A stretch of DNA of 64,000 nucleotides from Zygaena filipendulae. Lineage: Eukaryota > Arthropoda > Insecta > Lepidoptera > Zygaenidae. The notes beneath the pieces are model-generated. The model ran no database searches, was not told the origin of the DNA, and worked only from the letters and a program-made list of their open reading frames with translations. Where the stretch lies: assembly GCA_907165275.2 (NCBI GenBank), contig OU015649.1, positions 7,904,001 to 7,968,000 on the forward strand, in the 5' to 3' direction. Each line of letters opens with the position of its first letter. The first letter of the stretch is position 1. Below, one piece after another: positions 11,995 to 22,257 of the stretch. Made by a program: the position numbers and the translations under genes.

Positions 11995-12115
11995 CTAGCT
12001 GTTCCCACCGGTTTTGGGTGCATGAATTTCGGCGTGTCCGCGGGAAACGCCTGACAACGTATTTGCAAAATTTCATGGCGATCGGTGGAATGAAAATATT
12101 ACAAGATAAAAGTAT
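11995..12115 (-). mobile_element. Helitron-like copy, head-to-tail with previous
   Basis: CTAGCTGTTCCCACCGG starts where the previous element ends, leaving only A at the junction. Confidence 0.55.
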
Positions 12116-12204
12116 TAAAACAAACCGCTCTAAATGTTCTAGGTATGGATAAATATTAATCGCGTGATTGGAACATTTCGTGCAGATGTTATACATTTGA
12201 AAAT

Positions 12205-12364
12205 ATCGCTACTAATATTATAAATGCGATAGTAACTCTGTCTGTCTGTTTTGCATACACGTTGTCAGCGGTGCCTACAGAGAAGGACATAGGATACTTT
12301 TTGTCACAGAATTCCCGCAGGAACTCCCAACGTATCGCGGGTGAAATCGCGGGGAACAGCTGGT
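12205..12364 (+). mobile_element. Helitron-like copy
   Basis: Runs from ACTAATATTATAAATGCGA to a hairpin and CAGCTGG, with CTAG mutated to CTGG. Confidence 0.6.
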
Positions 12365-12369
12365 TAATA

Positions 12370-14460
12370 TATAAATCACTATAAAAGTATCGATGTGTTT
12401 AAAAAAATGTTTTTGTACGAAATATGTTTTGTCTATAACAGTCAAAATTCCATTTAACTTTAAAATGAATGCGTTATTGAATGTGAATACTATTACATAT
12501 TTCTAAAAAGCTTTTTAAAATAATAATTTATTCCGATGACGTCACTAAAACCCTCCAAAAGTCGGTACTTATGAATACCTTTAGATAGTATACAAGCTAT
12601 GTAACGGAAATAATATAAAATGCTAATTTTTATATTCATAAAGGCACTCATTCATGTTTAATTTAAGTAAAGGCTTATGAGCTACGCACATTATATAGGT
12701 TAACAAAGCGGAAATTAGTGTAGGTAAGTACTTAAAGAAAATATTATAAATTTATATCGTTATTAAAATTGTAGTTGATTTATTTTTAATTATGATTGAA
12801 TTATTTTATATACCTAGTTAGATTATATAAAGTCTATATAATCCATCTCTCTCTCTAATCACGAGACTTAATATGCTCGCTGCCGCTGGGTGTAATAAGA
12901 CCAGCCTTACGCCTCGAACAGCCGCTCTGTCAATTTTTTGTGCAAGGTTGTTGTTGAACCCCAAGGTCTCAAAGTTTTAATCCCAAACCTTTGGTTAAAA
13001 CATACTGTAGTTGTCACCAGCTGTCACTGACTATTGAGAAACCCATATAGACGTTTGACTCGAAGGACTATCTGCATAATATTATGCCGCCAAAACATTC
13101 GCCGAAATAGCTTTTAATGTCGATTCTATTACGTTAATTATTGTATTAATCAGATACACAAAATTCTTCGATAGGTACTTTAGATATAGATAGTTATTAC
13201 TCGTGGAAATTCCAAGTTGGTGATCGACCAAATGTTTTCACATTCATGATATGTATTTGGCAGGTACAAGTGGAATATCTTTCAAACACATCGCACCGTA
13301 GTAGGTACATACTCTACTTATTTCAGGATGTTTACTTTCGCGCTTTAATTTATGAATGAAATCTAAATTCGCCTACTGAAGATTACGCTTGGTGTTTAAC
13401 ATGTTTGCAGGAACTATGTAGGTACCTACCTAACTCTACCTATGGATAACTACATCTTATACTCTTAGGCAAAGACATCATAAGAGATATTCTCTTTCAA
13501 TATCTTTGCTCGCAGGTATGATGTGTTTTAATATGACTCCTTGTGTTTGTTGTTATGTTTTTTTTTTTAAACTGGCACCAATTAATACATACCTAATAGT
13601 AAGTCCTACCCAATAAGAAAACTTCTTATAGTCTTTATTTTTTTTTGTTGTTGGTCCTTAAACTTACGTTTAAGAAGGTAACAATGTGGACAATGGACTG
13701 TATGACGTGTAGAGTATAATCACTCTCTTCTCTTCCGACGTCGGGTGGCACCTCGTCGATACTGCCCATACGTTGTCAACACTCGTTGATGGTCCGGCGA
13801 AGATCCAGTCAACGAGAAAGCGATATTCGTCGAAATATTACACATAGTTTACTGTAAAAAATCACGTTCCTTGTTGTTTCGTGAAAATAGTCAAATGGCC
13901 TATTATAAGAATTTAAACAAATTAAAGATGCTCCCCCAGGCCCTAACTATGGCCAGCCACATTTATTCCTTGATTCAGTGACAACAGTCAACATGGTGGG
14001 ATCTCACGAGCGTTGTGTTAAATCCGGATGTGCAATAATTGTTCAGTGCGGTACGCTGACAAGGCACCACTCAAATACAGCGTATGTATACTGAAAATAC
14101 TTACGTATACCTACGTACAGATATAGCTTGCGAGACTTCTGGAATGTGTATTGAGTACTCTGGTTTAGCTGTGAATACTTAGATACTTTATGTACTTGCT
14201 CGGTTACATATTTTAGCACAGTATCTACTATCTTTAAATGAGTAATTCTTTTATATATATGTACATAAATATAATATGTATAATCTGAACCTCGCAAACC
14301 CGCGGAAAACGGTGGAAAACGACTCCTACGATTTTCATGAGGAGGATTCGGGGGCAATTAATCGATCAAGTTAGGTATAATTTTCAGAAAACGTCGTTTT
14401 ATCAGTGTTTTCAGTTATGATTTTCAAAAGTCATAAACATCCCTATTCTTACGATTTTTA
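12370..14460. other. No gene; a solo MITE B end near 14418-14447
   Basis: Two kilobases without a recognisable gene. GATTTTCAAAAGTCATAAAC near 14418 matches the right end of MITE B copies at 32.07 and 52.63 kb. The GC-richer stretches 12.88-13.10 kb and 13.70-13.85 kb have no clear ORF. Confidence 0.45.
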
Positions 14461-14502
14461 GGTACGTACGTATTCATATTATCTTAGTAGTATAGTAATC
14501 CT

Positions 14503-14835
14503 CTTACTATTCTGGACCACAGATTGCCAGCAACGGCTTTTAAGTCGTCTTCCCACCTCTTGTACTGTCCTCCTCGCTTTCGCTTCCTGTTTAGAGGGCA
14601 CCAGTTCATCACCTTTTTGCTCCATTTTTCAGCTTCTCTTAGCGTATGCCATGTCCAATGTCCATCTCCATTTGTTCTTCTGTATTGTGTAGGTGACATT
14701 ATCTACTTTGGTTGCTTTCCTGATTGTTGTGTTTTTTATTTTGTCTGATTTCTTTATGTTTAGCATACTTCTCTCCATTGACCTTTGGCACACTTCTAGC
14801 TTTCGGTTGCTTATAGCATATTATAGCATAACTTA
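14503..14835 (-). pseudogene. RTE-type LINE ORF2 C-terminal part, inverted segment
   Basis: The minus strand reads KLEVCQRSMERSMLNI.., DKIKNTTIRKATKV, then NWCPLNRKRKRGGQYKRWED and LKAVAGNLWSRIVRG. This is the sequence that follows the RT domain in RTE/BovB-like endonuclease-RT proteins. At 14503 it stops after IVRG, and the next residues of the protein are found on the other strand at 14842. Confidence 0.7.
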
Positions 14836-14837
14836 TA

Positions 14838-15157
14838 GCAAGAGGAAGGGAAAATTGGAAGAAGTTGGAAGAGGCCTATGCCAATTTAGGGCAAACGGAT
14901 ATGACCGTCGTACGCGGGTAAAAAGGAGTTGACCTCCCGCGCAACATCTAAGGCTGGTGTTAGCGTATCTCTATTACCCACAGATGAAGGTGACGACTGC
15001 ACCGATAGGTTGTATGATGCGGTATTTGCTGGGCTATAAGGTTCACTGTCAGTCTGTGTGTCTAGTGCAAAATATTCCATCCATTCCACGACACAAGCTA
15101 ATTACTGTGGGATCAAGTAGATCTGTGTGTTGTGAAGTGGGTTATTATTATTATAGA
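14838..15157 (+). pseudogene. RTE-type LINE ORF2 end and 3'UTR, direct segment
   Basis: The plus strand reads RGRENWKKLEEAYANLGQTD then MTVVRG and a TAA, continuing exactly where the inverted segment stops (both share AAGAGGA). A 3'UTR of about 230 bp follows and ends in TTATTATTATTATAG, an RTE-like short-repeat tail. Confidence 0.7.
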
Positions 15158-15159
15158 TT

Positions 15160-16080
15160 TCTTACACAGACACGCCACAACCTTGTCACCTGTCGGCTGT
15201 CACCGACGAAGGCGCGCACACCACAACTCTACATTTTCAGCTACAAAACTATGCGTGCTGCGTCAATCAGTTTCATCAAGCTGTAGTGTTCTAAAAATTT
15301 TTGCCTTTTTTAGTCTTGTTAATTAGCATTTTAACTTACCTTTAACGTACCGTATGCTTTTTCTAAGAAAAAGTTTCTTAATAAGGTAATAACAAAATCT
15401 CCGTAGCCCATTTCTCATCAATTCGAAACATTTACCGTAATTTGTACCTATTCAAATATTGCCTCGCTTGCTTTAAATATTTGTCTTCGTTTATTTTTTT
15501 ATATCAGCAATTTCAAAATTGTTTTTTAGAACTTTTTTGTGACATAGATTATTATGCATCTAAAATACTTAGAGTACCTATCAATGTTCAGTCTTATTTT
15601 TATTTATTTATTTAGCTTTATTTACTTACTTACTTACTTAAAAAACATTGTTTGTATTTGTAAATATTTGACTTATGTCTATATTAGTGTTTATAATGTA
15701 TTCTTATTTTTTGATCTGATGTTTATTCCTTTGTTATGTTGTAAGGGCCGCCTTTTGCGGTAAAGCCTCCTCCAAGACTCTCTGATATTCTGTTTTCTTT
15801 GTATTGGTTTTATTTTTATACTCTTCATGTATATTATTATATTTTTAATGTATAGTCTTAACAAAAATTAAATACGGCCATTATAATTACTATGATAATC
15901 AGCTTTAATTAAAAAAATTATCTACAGAAGGATTTTAACTCACTAGGTCTTCATCTGTTAAATGCTTAGGAATTACCTTTGATATTTATTTTGAAAAATC
16001 TAGGATATGTTGCGGATGACGGGGTTGTAAAAATAGTATACTTTGCTCTTTGCCAATCCGTCCTGACTTACCTACTATAT
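15160..16080. repeat. AT-rich, probable LINE 3'UTR at about 15550-15890
   Basis: The text around AAGGGCCGCCTTTTGCGGTAAAG resembles the 3'UTR at 28670 (AAGGCCGCCTTTTGCTCTG), so a LINE 3' end is likely. The remainder is not recognised. Confidence 0.4.
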
Positions 16081-16082
16081 TT

Positions 16083-17440
16083 TGATTTGATTTTTATTTT
16101 CCTGAATGATATACCCAAGGAGGTAAATCATTATAATACAATCTAGCCAGTCAAGTAATGACTAATAAGTATTTTAAATTTGACCTAAACTTCTAAACAA
16201 GACTATACTAAGAATGTGTCCAATAACACTTTTCTTATTGTCTCTATTAAGGCGAAGACACTTTGTTCTTGCGTTCTTTGGATATGTGGTGGCGTTCACG
16301 AACGTCCCGCGAGTGGTGCACGAGAGTTTCGGAACGCACCCCTTTTCGGACACAAAACTAGCAACACTTTAGCGGGCGCGTCACTACGCCAACTCGCCAT
16401 GAATTCGGCCATTACAGCTTATGTTAAATCTAATAGGAATTCTGCAGTATTCTTACTTGTGTTATGTTTTCAATATAATATTTTCTACTTTCCGACGCGT
16501 ATCATTGACCTCTACGCCTGAGAACTTGGTTGATAAAATATGGGTGCACCACAAGCCACCCATAGATACAGTACTCACAGCACTAAATACACTATCACTA
16601 TACACTACACTAACTCAAAAGGTTTGGTCCTTTTTAGTCTTCGTTTTATATTTGTGTTGCCGAGGAGCTGGATGGCCTCGGCGTTCACATGATGATGAAG
16701 TCTGTGTTGGTGAGCTTCGGCATATGTTTTGATAGTATCATTAACAGATTCCACTCCGAGGTTCCGATGGAGGTCTTCGTTTCTTATGTACCAAGGCGCG
16801 TTTACAACACATCTGAGTACTTTGTTCTGAAAACGTTGTATCATTTGCACGTTGCTCTGGACCGTAAGTCCATATCGGTCTTAGGACTTGTTTGTACAGC
16901 AGTAGTTTGTTGTGCACTGATAACGCCGAGTGTCTCCCGAGCAGCCAATGCATCTTCCTGTAGCGAAGTTCCAGTTCATCGCGTTTCTTTTTGACCTGAG
17001 CTCTCCAGCGGAGCTTGGTGTTAAGTGTCATGCCCAAATATTTGGCTGTATTTTCATACGGTATCACATTGTCACGTATGTGCACCGGGTGATATGAGGT
17101 TTTTTTATTAGTGAAATCTATGTGAGTTGACTTCGACTCATTTAGTTTTATGCGCCATTTCGCGGTCCAGTTGTAGACAACGTTAACAGCAGATTGTACC
17201 TTTTCCACTGCTTCTTCGTGAGTGACCCCTGTAGCCGTGATAGCTGTGTCATCTGCAAAGGTTGCAATGGTAATATTTTCTGGAATTTGAATATCACATG
17301 TGTATAATAGGTAAAGGACTGGCCCTAAGACACTTCCTTGTGGTACTCCAGCTTGTATTTGCTTGATTTCTGAATATGAATCTTTTTGTCTAATGCGAAA
17401 CATTCTGTCAGATAAGTAAGATTTTAAGTAGGTATATGGT
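16083..17440 (-). pseudogene. Jockey-like LINE, 5'-truncated, RT domain and 3'UTR
   Basis: On the minus strand from about 17438: YLKSYLSDRMF, then motif B AGVPQGSVLGPVLYLLYT and motif C FADDTA (17245-17260), the thumb region with KYLGMTLNTKLRW, and VLRPIWTYG. There about 30 nt are missing and the frame shifts; NVQMIQRFQNKVLRCVVNAP continues to a TAG near 16604. A 520-bp 3'UTR follows, ending in an A-rich TTTGATTTGATTT-type tail at about 16085. The 3'UTR matches 44650-44830. The upstream endonuclease and ORF1 are absent. Confidence 0.85.
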
Positions 17441-18480
17441 AGTTATTTATTTATTTTCATTTATTTATTTACTCATTCATTTATAACTTTACAGTACAAT
17501 TGACCAAAGCGTTATAAAGTACTTTAAATTAAACTATAAATTAATATAGTTATTAACAATCATAATCAGGGCCGTCTTTACCAGGGAGTGCAAGGGGTGC
17601 GGTGCACCCGGGCGCTCCGTGCTTGGGGGCGCCTATCGAGCACTGATTTTTTGGATATTTCATTGAACTTAACGCCATTGCACAGTTTAAATACTTGTTG
17701 CTTACGACAAATATGTATGCGCAAGCAAAAAAAAAATAGTCATCAACACTAATATTTTTTTTACTTTTATTACGCTTTCGGCGCTTGTCATACCGTATTA
17801 CTACACTACACAAATAACAATTTTATTTAATACAACACGCGCGCGGCAAAATCTCTAATCCAAAGAGAGTGTATGTATGTACGTTTGACACGTTGCCGCC
17901 CGGTCGCCCGCACTTGAAGCAAAATGATCTCTAAGTCAATAGAGTGTAAGTTAATTTGAAATGCAGTGTAAAAAAGTCCCGCACCCCGGCGCAGAATAGA
18001 CTTAAGACGGCCCTGATCATAATACTAATACAGTAAACAATCAGTAAATTAAAAAATTCATTATAGCATTAATATTGGCATTATTACCTACATTATATTA
18101 TATGGTTACTATTACATAATTATGCAGTCTTTACATTATTAGGTACTTAATTAAATTAGTATGTCAAATTTACAAGTCAATAATATTTCAAATTTATATA
18201 CTTAATTAATTAGGTAGTAATTAGGTAGTGTGATTGGTACCTACCTATATTATAAAGTTATCTATAACTATAATAATTATTAGCTGTAATTTCTTTCTTA
18301 TATTTATGTAATTAACCTATTTGCAAATATAAATTTGTATAATATATGTATAGTGCTTATATGGGTATTCTCAGTTAAGTACCAGCTATAAAATTAAAGT
18401 AAAAAATTAGAATATAAGTAGGATACATTATGCAAGTCTAATTATTGTAAGCCTAAAGAAAGAAATAAAGATTATTATTA
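17441..18480. repeat. Older repeat with (TTTA) start and (ATT)n tail, split by a hAT-type MITE
   Basis: 17445-17485 is TTTA-rich and 18450-18482 ends in GAAATAAAGATTATTATTA, like LINE tails on opposite strands. No coding part is left. Its nature is uncertain. Confidence 0.35.
17567..18015. mobile_element. hAT-type nonautonomous element, 449 bp, perfect 8-bp TSD
   Basis: Flanked by ATCATAAT at 17559-17566 and 18016-18023. Termini are CAGGGCCGTCTTTA and, reverse-complemented, CAGGGCCGTCTTAAG. Eight-base duplications with CAGGG-type ends are typical of the hAT superfamily. No transposase ORF is present. It is GC-richer near both ends. Confidence 0.88.
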
Positions 18481-18484
18481 TTAA

Positions 18485-19040
18485 TCTGCATCCACAGCAA
18501 TACTCACAAGCGCAGACAAGTCGTAACTTTCATAAAAGTACCTAATTAAAACCAGTTTTAGCGAGTTTTAGTTCTTTTATTTTTAATAATAAATAATTAG
18601 CCATATAAATGCAAAAAACAGTAATTGAATGGTTTCTTAAACTAAATTAAGAGCAAACAGAGAATTTCCTAAATAATATTATATTACCTACCTACACAAG
18701 TAATATTAATATAATATTATTATCAAACAAAATTAGGTATATTTAATATCTTTTTTATCTTAAAAAAAAAACTTTCTATTATTACTAGTTATAATTTCTT
18801 TTTTCTTGATGTACCTATACCTTTTTTCAAATATATCTACACCGGCTTTGCCTAACCAGCGTTAAGCTATAAAAGTCAACTAAAAATTTGAATAAAAGTA
18901 GTAGGTAGGATATAATAACTGCCTAAGTCTTATTGTAAGTCTAAAAAGTATTAAATATTATATTTATCTATTACGTCAGATTTCAAATTAGGTAGATACA
19001 AAATTTGGCGCTTTAAAATATTATATTTTAGGTACACGTA
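18485..19040. other. No gene or clear element
   Basis: Very AT-rich. Small chance ORFs only. Confidence 0.45.
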
Positions 19041-19045
19041 CAAGC

Positions 19046-19225
19046 TGTTCCCCTCTGTTCCATCCACGTTAATTTCGGAGCTTCTGCTGAAATCTCGAGA
19101 TAAAAAGTACCATAAGTCCTTTTCTGTATCACTGACATGACAACGTGTACCTATGCCTGCACGATGATCGGTTGAGTGGTTAAGGCGTGAAAAGGTACCT
19201 TCACATTAATAATATCAGTAGATCT
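19046..19225 (-). mobile_element. Degenerate Helitron-like copy
   Basis: The core GAGATAAAAAGTACC and GATCGGTTGAG are recognisable; the hairpin is decayed. Confidence 0.45.
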
Positions 19226-19635
19226 AAGTATGGATAAAATAATAGGTACCTACCTAATTGTAATATTTTATGATGGTCACAGTACCTAATTATGTATTTT
19301 TGTGTTTTTACTTTTTATTATTAAATTATAATGGTAATCTTCTAAACATGTAATAAATTTTAAAAATCATTAATTTACATTTAAAATAATTTAAAAAATT
19401 AAACGAACGGTCCTAAATAAACACAGTAAGTACTTGCGTACGGCTTAGCCTAGCGAACTGCCGTGTGCCTTTATTCTCGTAATACACGCGTATTTAATCA
19501 GAACTAAACCTAAACAGACATCTTATATATTGAAGAAACCCTTAAAATACCTACCTATACTTCAAATAAAAAATACAGTAACAATGTTTTCGATTTGTTC
19601 ATTCATCGCCAAGGGTTTCATGGGCAATAAGCACA

Positions 19636-20125
19636 ATCTTTTGTGTAGGTATTGTATAGGGTATAATAGCTAAACCTATGGATATTTCTTAAGGTAAGTA
19701 TTCAAATGTTCGCTAACAATACCACAAGCCACGAAGCATAAATAAAATAAAAATGGTAGTGCCATAGTTTCCCTGAAAAAATGACGCACGACCCGTGGAC
19801 CCCCCGGCTAGATCCCCTGGTGGTTCCATGGGGAATTTTTATTCCCCGTGGACCCCCTCGATAGAAGAGCGCTGACAGTGGGTCCACGGGGAATAAAATA
19901 TGGGCTATTTGACTATTTTTTTTAGTCCGTCTTGTAGATTATTAAAAAGTATTGGACACGTATTTTTTCTCTTTTTTTCAGGGAAACTATGGCACTACCA
20001 TTTTTATTTTATTTATTCTTCGTGGCTTATTTGCTGGTGGTATTGTTAGCAAACATTTGAATACTTACCTTCAGAAATATCCATAGGTTTAGCTATTAAT
20101 ACCCTATACAATACCTACACAAAAG
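19636..20125. repeat. Large inverted repeat (about 140-bp arms)
   Basis: 19636-19774 and 19977-20125 are near-perfect reverse complements apart from an extra 8 bp in the right arm. The spacer has a GC-rich part (CGTGGACCCCC repeated in both directions, 19795-19890) and a MITE B fragment (19911-19976). Confidence 0.8.
19911..19976 (+). mobile_element. MITE B left-end fragment
   Basis: GGGCTATTTGAC, TTAGTCCGTC and GGACACGTATTTTTTC match the left end of MITE B. The rest is missing and the right arm of the surrounding inverted repeat follows at once. Confidence 0.6.
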
Positions 20126-20129
20126 ATTA

Positions 20130-20345
20130 TTATTAGTCCACTATTGACAACATATCCCGAGAATTTCGTTAATCTGTTATGATTATAATCCAAATCCAAT
20201 ACAAGTTATAAAGTTTCAAAAAAAAAACGACGAAGCGCTTCGAGAAAAGACAGGTAGTGCTCCCACTTCGCTTGGCTCGTCTTGGAGGGGGCACTACCAT
20301 GCCCCCATATCGTCTTAGCGGGGGCACTACCGTGCCCCCAGATAT
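20130..20345 (+). repeat. Family F right-end fragment with doubled GC module
   Basis: Matches 960-1135, including ACAACATATCCCGAGAATTT. Its GC module GGGGGCACTACC..GCCCCCA appears twice in tandem (about 20286 and 20321). Confidence 0.6.
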
Positions 20346-20834
20346 ATTTTATCACAGATATAATATCTACTATATAATACGCTTAATCTCATAATTCAAT
20401 TACTTAGTACCTACAGAAATGGAAAGAGCATAATAATATCTATAAGTCTCTATCATACTAGTATCTGCAGGGCAATTATGTAACTTTTGTTGCTATCATA
20501 TTTCAGTTTCAATCAGAGAAATAGCGATTTTGTCATTAATTAATCATGTTTAATGCAGTTTCAACTCTTGAAGTATGTTTATTTTGGTTGATTGCTAGAT
20601 ATTTTAGATGTCAAAACATGCATATTGTAATCGCAAAACCGCCATGTTTTTGACTGCAACCGAAAAATAATAGAAACAAAAGTTACATAATTGCCCTGCA
20701 GTGCTATTGCTATGTATACTGTATAGTGTATACTGTATAGTATAAAGTATATAGTGTAAGTATAAGTACATACTGTATACTGTAAAGTAATATATTTGGA
20801 GTTTTTTTGTTTGACAGAGGATACATCTGAATTG

Positions 20835-21530
20835 GTCACATTGTCACCAAGTCAGGATCTGATGATGGGATCTTGGAGAAATCGAGGGAACTCTTCAAAA
20901 TTTATAGGCAGACCTATGGCGATTTGGGTATTTATATATTAAATCGTTTATTTGCTTTTGGAAAGTAAAATTCGAAGAAGTGGAACTGATGATGAAGACC
21001 ACAGATGGTCATCGGAACTACTAAATAATAGGTATTTCACAGATTAACGTCCTTGCATCGGGAAAAGCAATATTTTGTAAAAGATTATGAGCAGTTGACA
21101 TTAGGCTATTGTAACTTAGATAAATTACAAACCGACCCACTAAAAGCAAGAAATAAACAAATTTTTAACAAAAAAATTAAAACCGACTTCCAAAAACACA
21201 AAACTAAAAAGCTAAAAATAACAAAATACCGATTTAATCCAATAGACAAAAATACACGTAATACTATTATTGGTTTGTGCTACCACTTTTCGATAAGTAT
21301 GAAGTCGGTGACAAGCCAAGTGTGGAGTAGGTAGATGTTTCACTCCCGCCACGAGCTCCCGAAGTGGGCAGACACAAGCGGGCTTGGCACCGAATTCAAA
21401 TCGAAAAGTGGTAGCACAATACGTGTATTTTTGTCTATTGGATTAAATCGGTATTTTGTTATTTTTAGCTTTTTAGTTTTGTTTTTGGAAGTCGGTTTTA
21501 ATTTTCTTGTTAAAAATTTGTTTATCTATG
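20835..21530 (+). repeat. Composite repeat family GH, second long copy, with inverted halves
   Basis: The first part matches 5450-5860. 21155-21290 and 21405-21530 are inverted copies of each other (AAAACCGACTTCCAAAAACA) around the module GTGGGCAGACACAAGCGGGC. ORFs at 21053-21334 and 21335-21655 are shadows of this structure. Confidence 0.65.
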
Positions 21531-21670
21531 CAATTTTCATCAGTGCCCAAACATGTTTGCGTTTGGTGACTGTGAGGGAGAAAAAGCCGCTAATGATTCT
21601 TCTTGTTTCTTCCATTCTTCCAGGATTTCTCGTATCTCCTAATAATTCAGTCTAAATCAACACAACAATT

Positions 21671-21901
21671 GGACGTAGATAAGCAATAACATGTTAACCT
21701 ACAAAATTAAGTTACCTAGGTATTCAGAACGATTTATTGAGAGTTAGGGAACGTTTTTTAATTATGTGTTTACATTATTTAAGTATGTAACTAAATATCG
21801 AACATAAAAAATGCTGACAGAAGATGGCTCTATGATTTTAAAACCCGATTTACTCAAAATTTCTCCAGTGTGGGTTAACACACTATTGCTTATCTATGTC
21901 C
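21671..21901. mobile_element. MITE M4, copy 2 (AATT target duplication)
   Basis: 231 bp with ends GGACGTAGATAAGCAATA and GGACATAGATAAGCAATA, flanked by AATT at 21667-21670 and 21902-21905. It ends 28 bp before the acceptor of TrissinR exon 1. Confidence 0.85.
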
Positions 21902-21929
21902 AATTAAAGTAAAATTTATTTTGTTTCAG

Positions 21930-22257
21930 ATTCCTCTGAGACCATAATGTTAAATAAGTTCGGGTCAAAGTATAAAGTGGAGTGCTGCGTTTGATTTGCA
22001 CTATAGAAATATGCATGGCGAGAGACTAGTGGTGGCCTCTAGCGTTACGAGTATATCAAGCAGCGCACGTGATCAGCTTAACAGCACAGACGCTGCTAAT
22101 ATTGTCGATGTGCACATTTCCAGCACCAATGCATCATCTATACAAATAAATGGCAGCCACTACTACGTACCGGACGATGAATACATATTTGACAGAACCG
22201 ATGTCAGGGCTATATTTATTACTTTATATACAATTGTGTTCTGTTGCTGTTTCTTTG
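21930..22257 (+). CDS. TrissinR: TrissinR exon 1: 5'UTR end and extracellular N-terminus to TM1
   Basis: A pyrimidine-rich tract followed by CAG at 21927-21929 is a good acceptor, so an upstream noncoding exon is likely. An in-frame TAA at 21951-21953 forces translation to begin at ATG 22011, the first in-frame methionine. The exon encodes residues 1-82 and the first base of G83. It has no signal peptide, as is usual for class A receptors, and carries three N-X-S/T sequons. The donor GTAAGT begins at 22258 (phase 1). The coding part is 22011-22257. Confidence 0.8.
21947..21994 (+). promoter_or_regulatory. Short upstream ORF in the TrissinR 5'UTR
   Basis: ATG at 21947 opens a 15-codon reading frame closed by TGA at 21992-21994, 16 bases before the main ATG and in another frame. 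Such leaders often lower translation of the main ORF. Only its presence is seen; its function is inferred. Confidence 0.45.

Noticed and set aside
16216..16521. Plus-strand ORF over the LINE 3'UTR
   Set aside because: It overlaps the minus-strand LINE 3'UTR and resembles no family.
21996..22010. Receptor start at 21996
   Set aside because: That codon is TTG; the first in-frame ATG after the TAA at 21951 is 22011.
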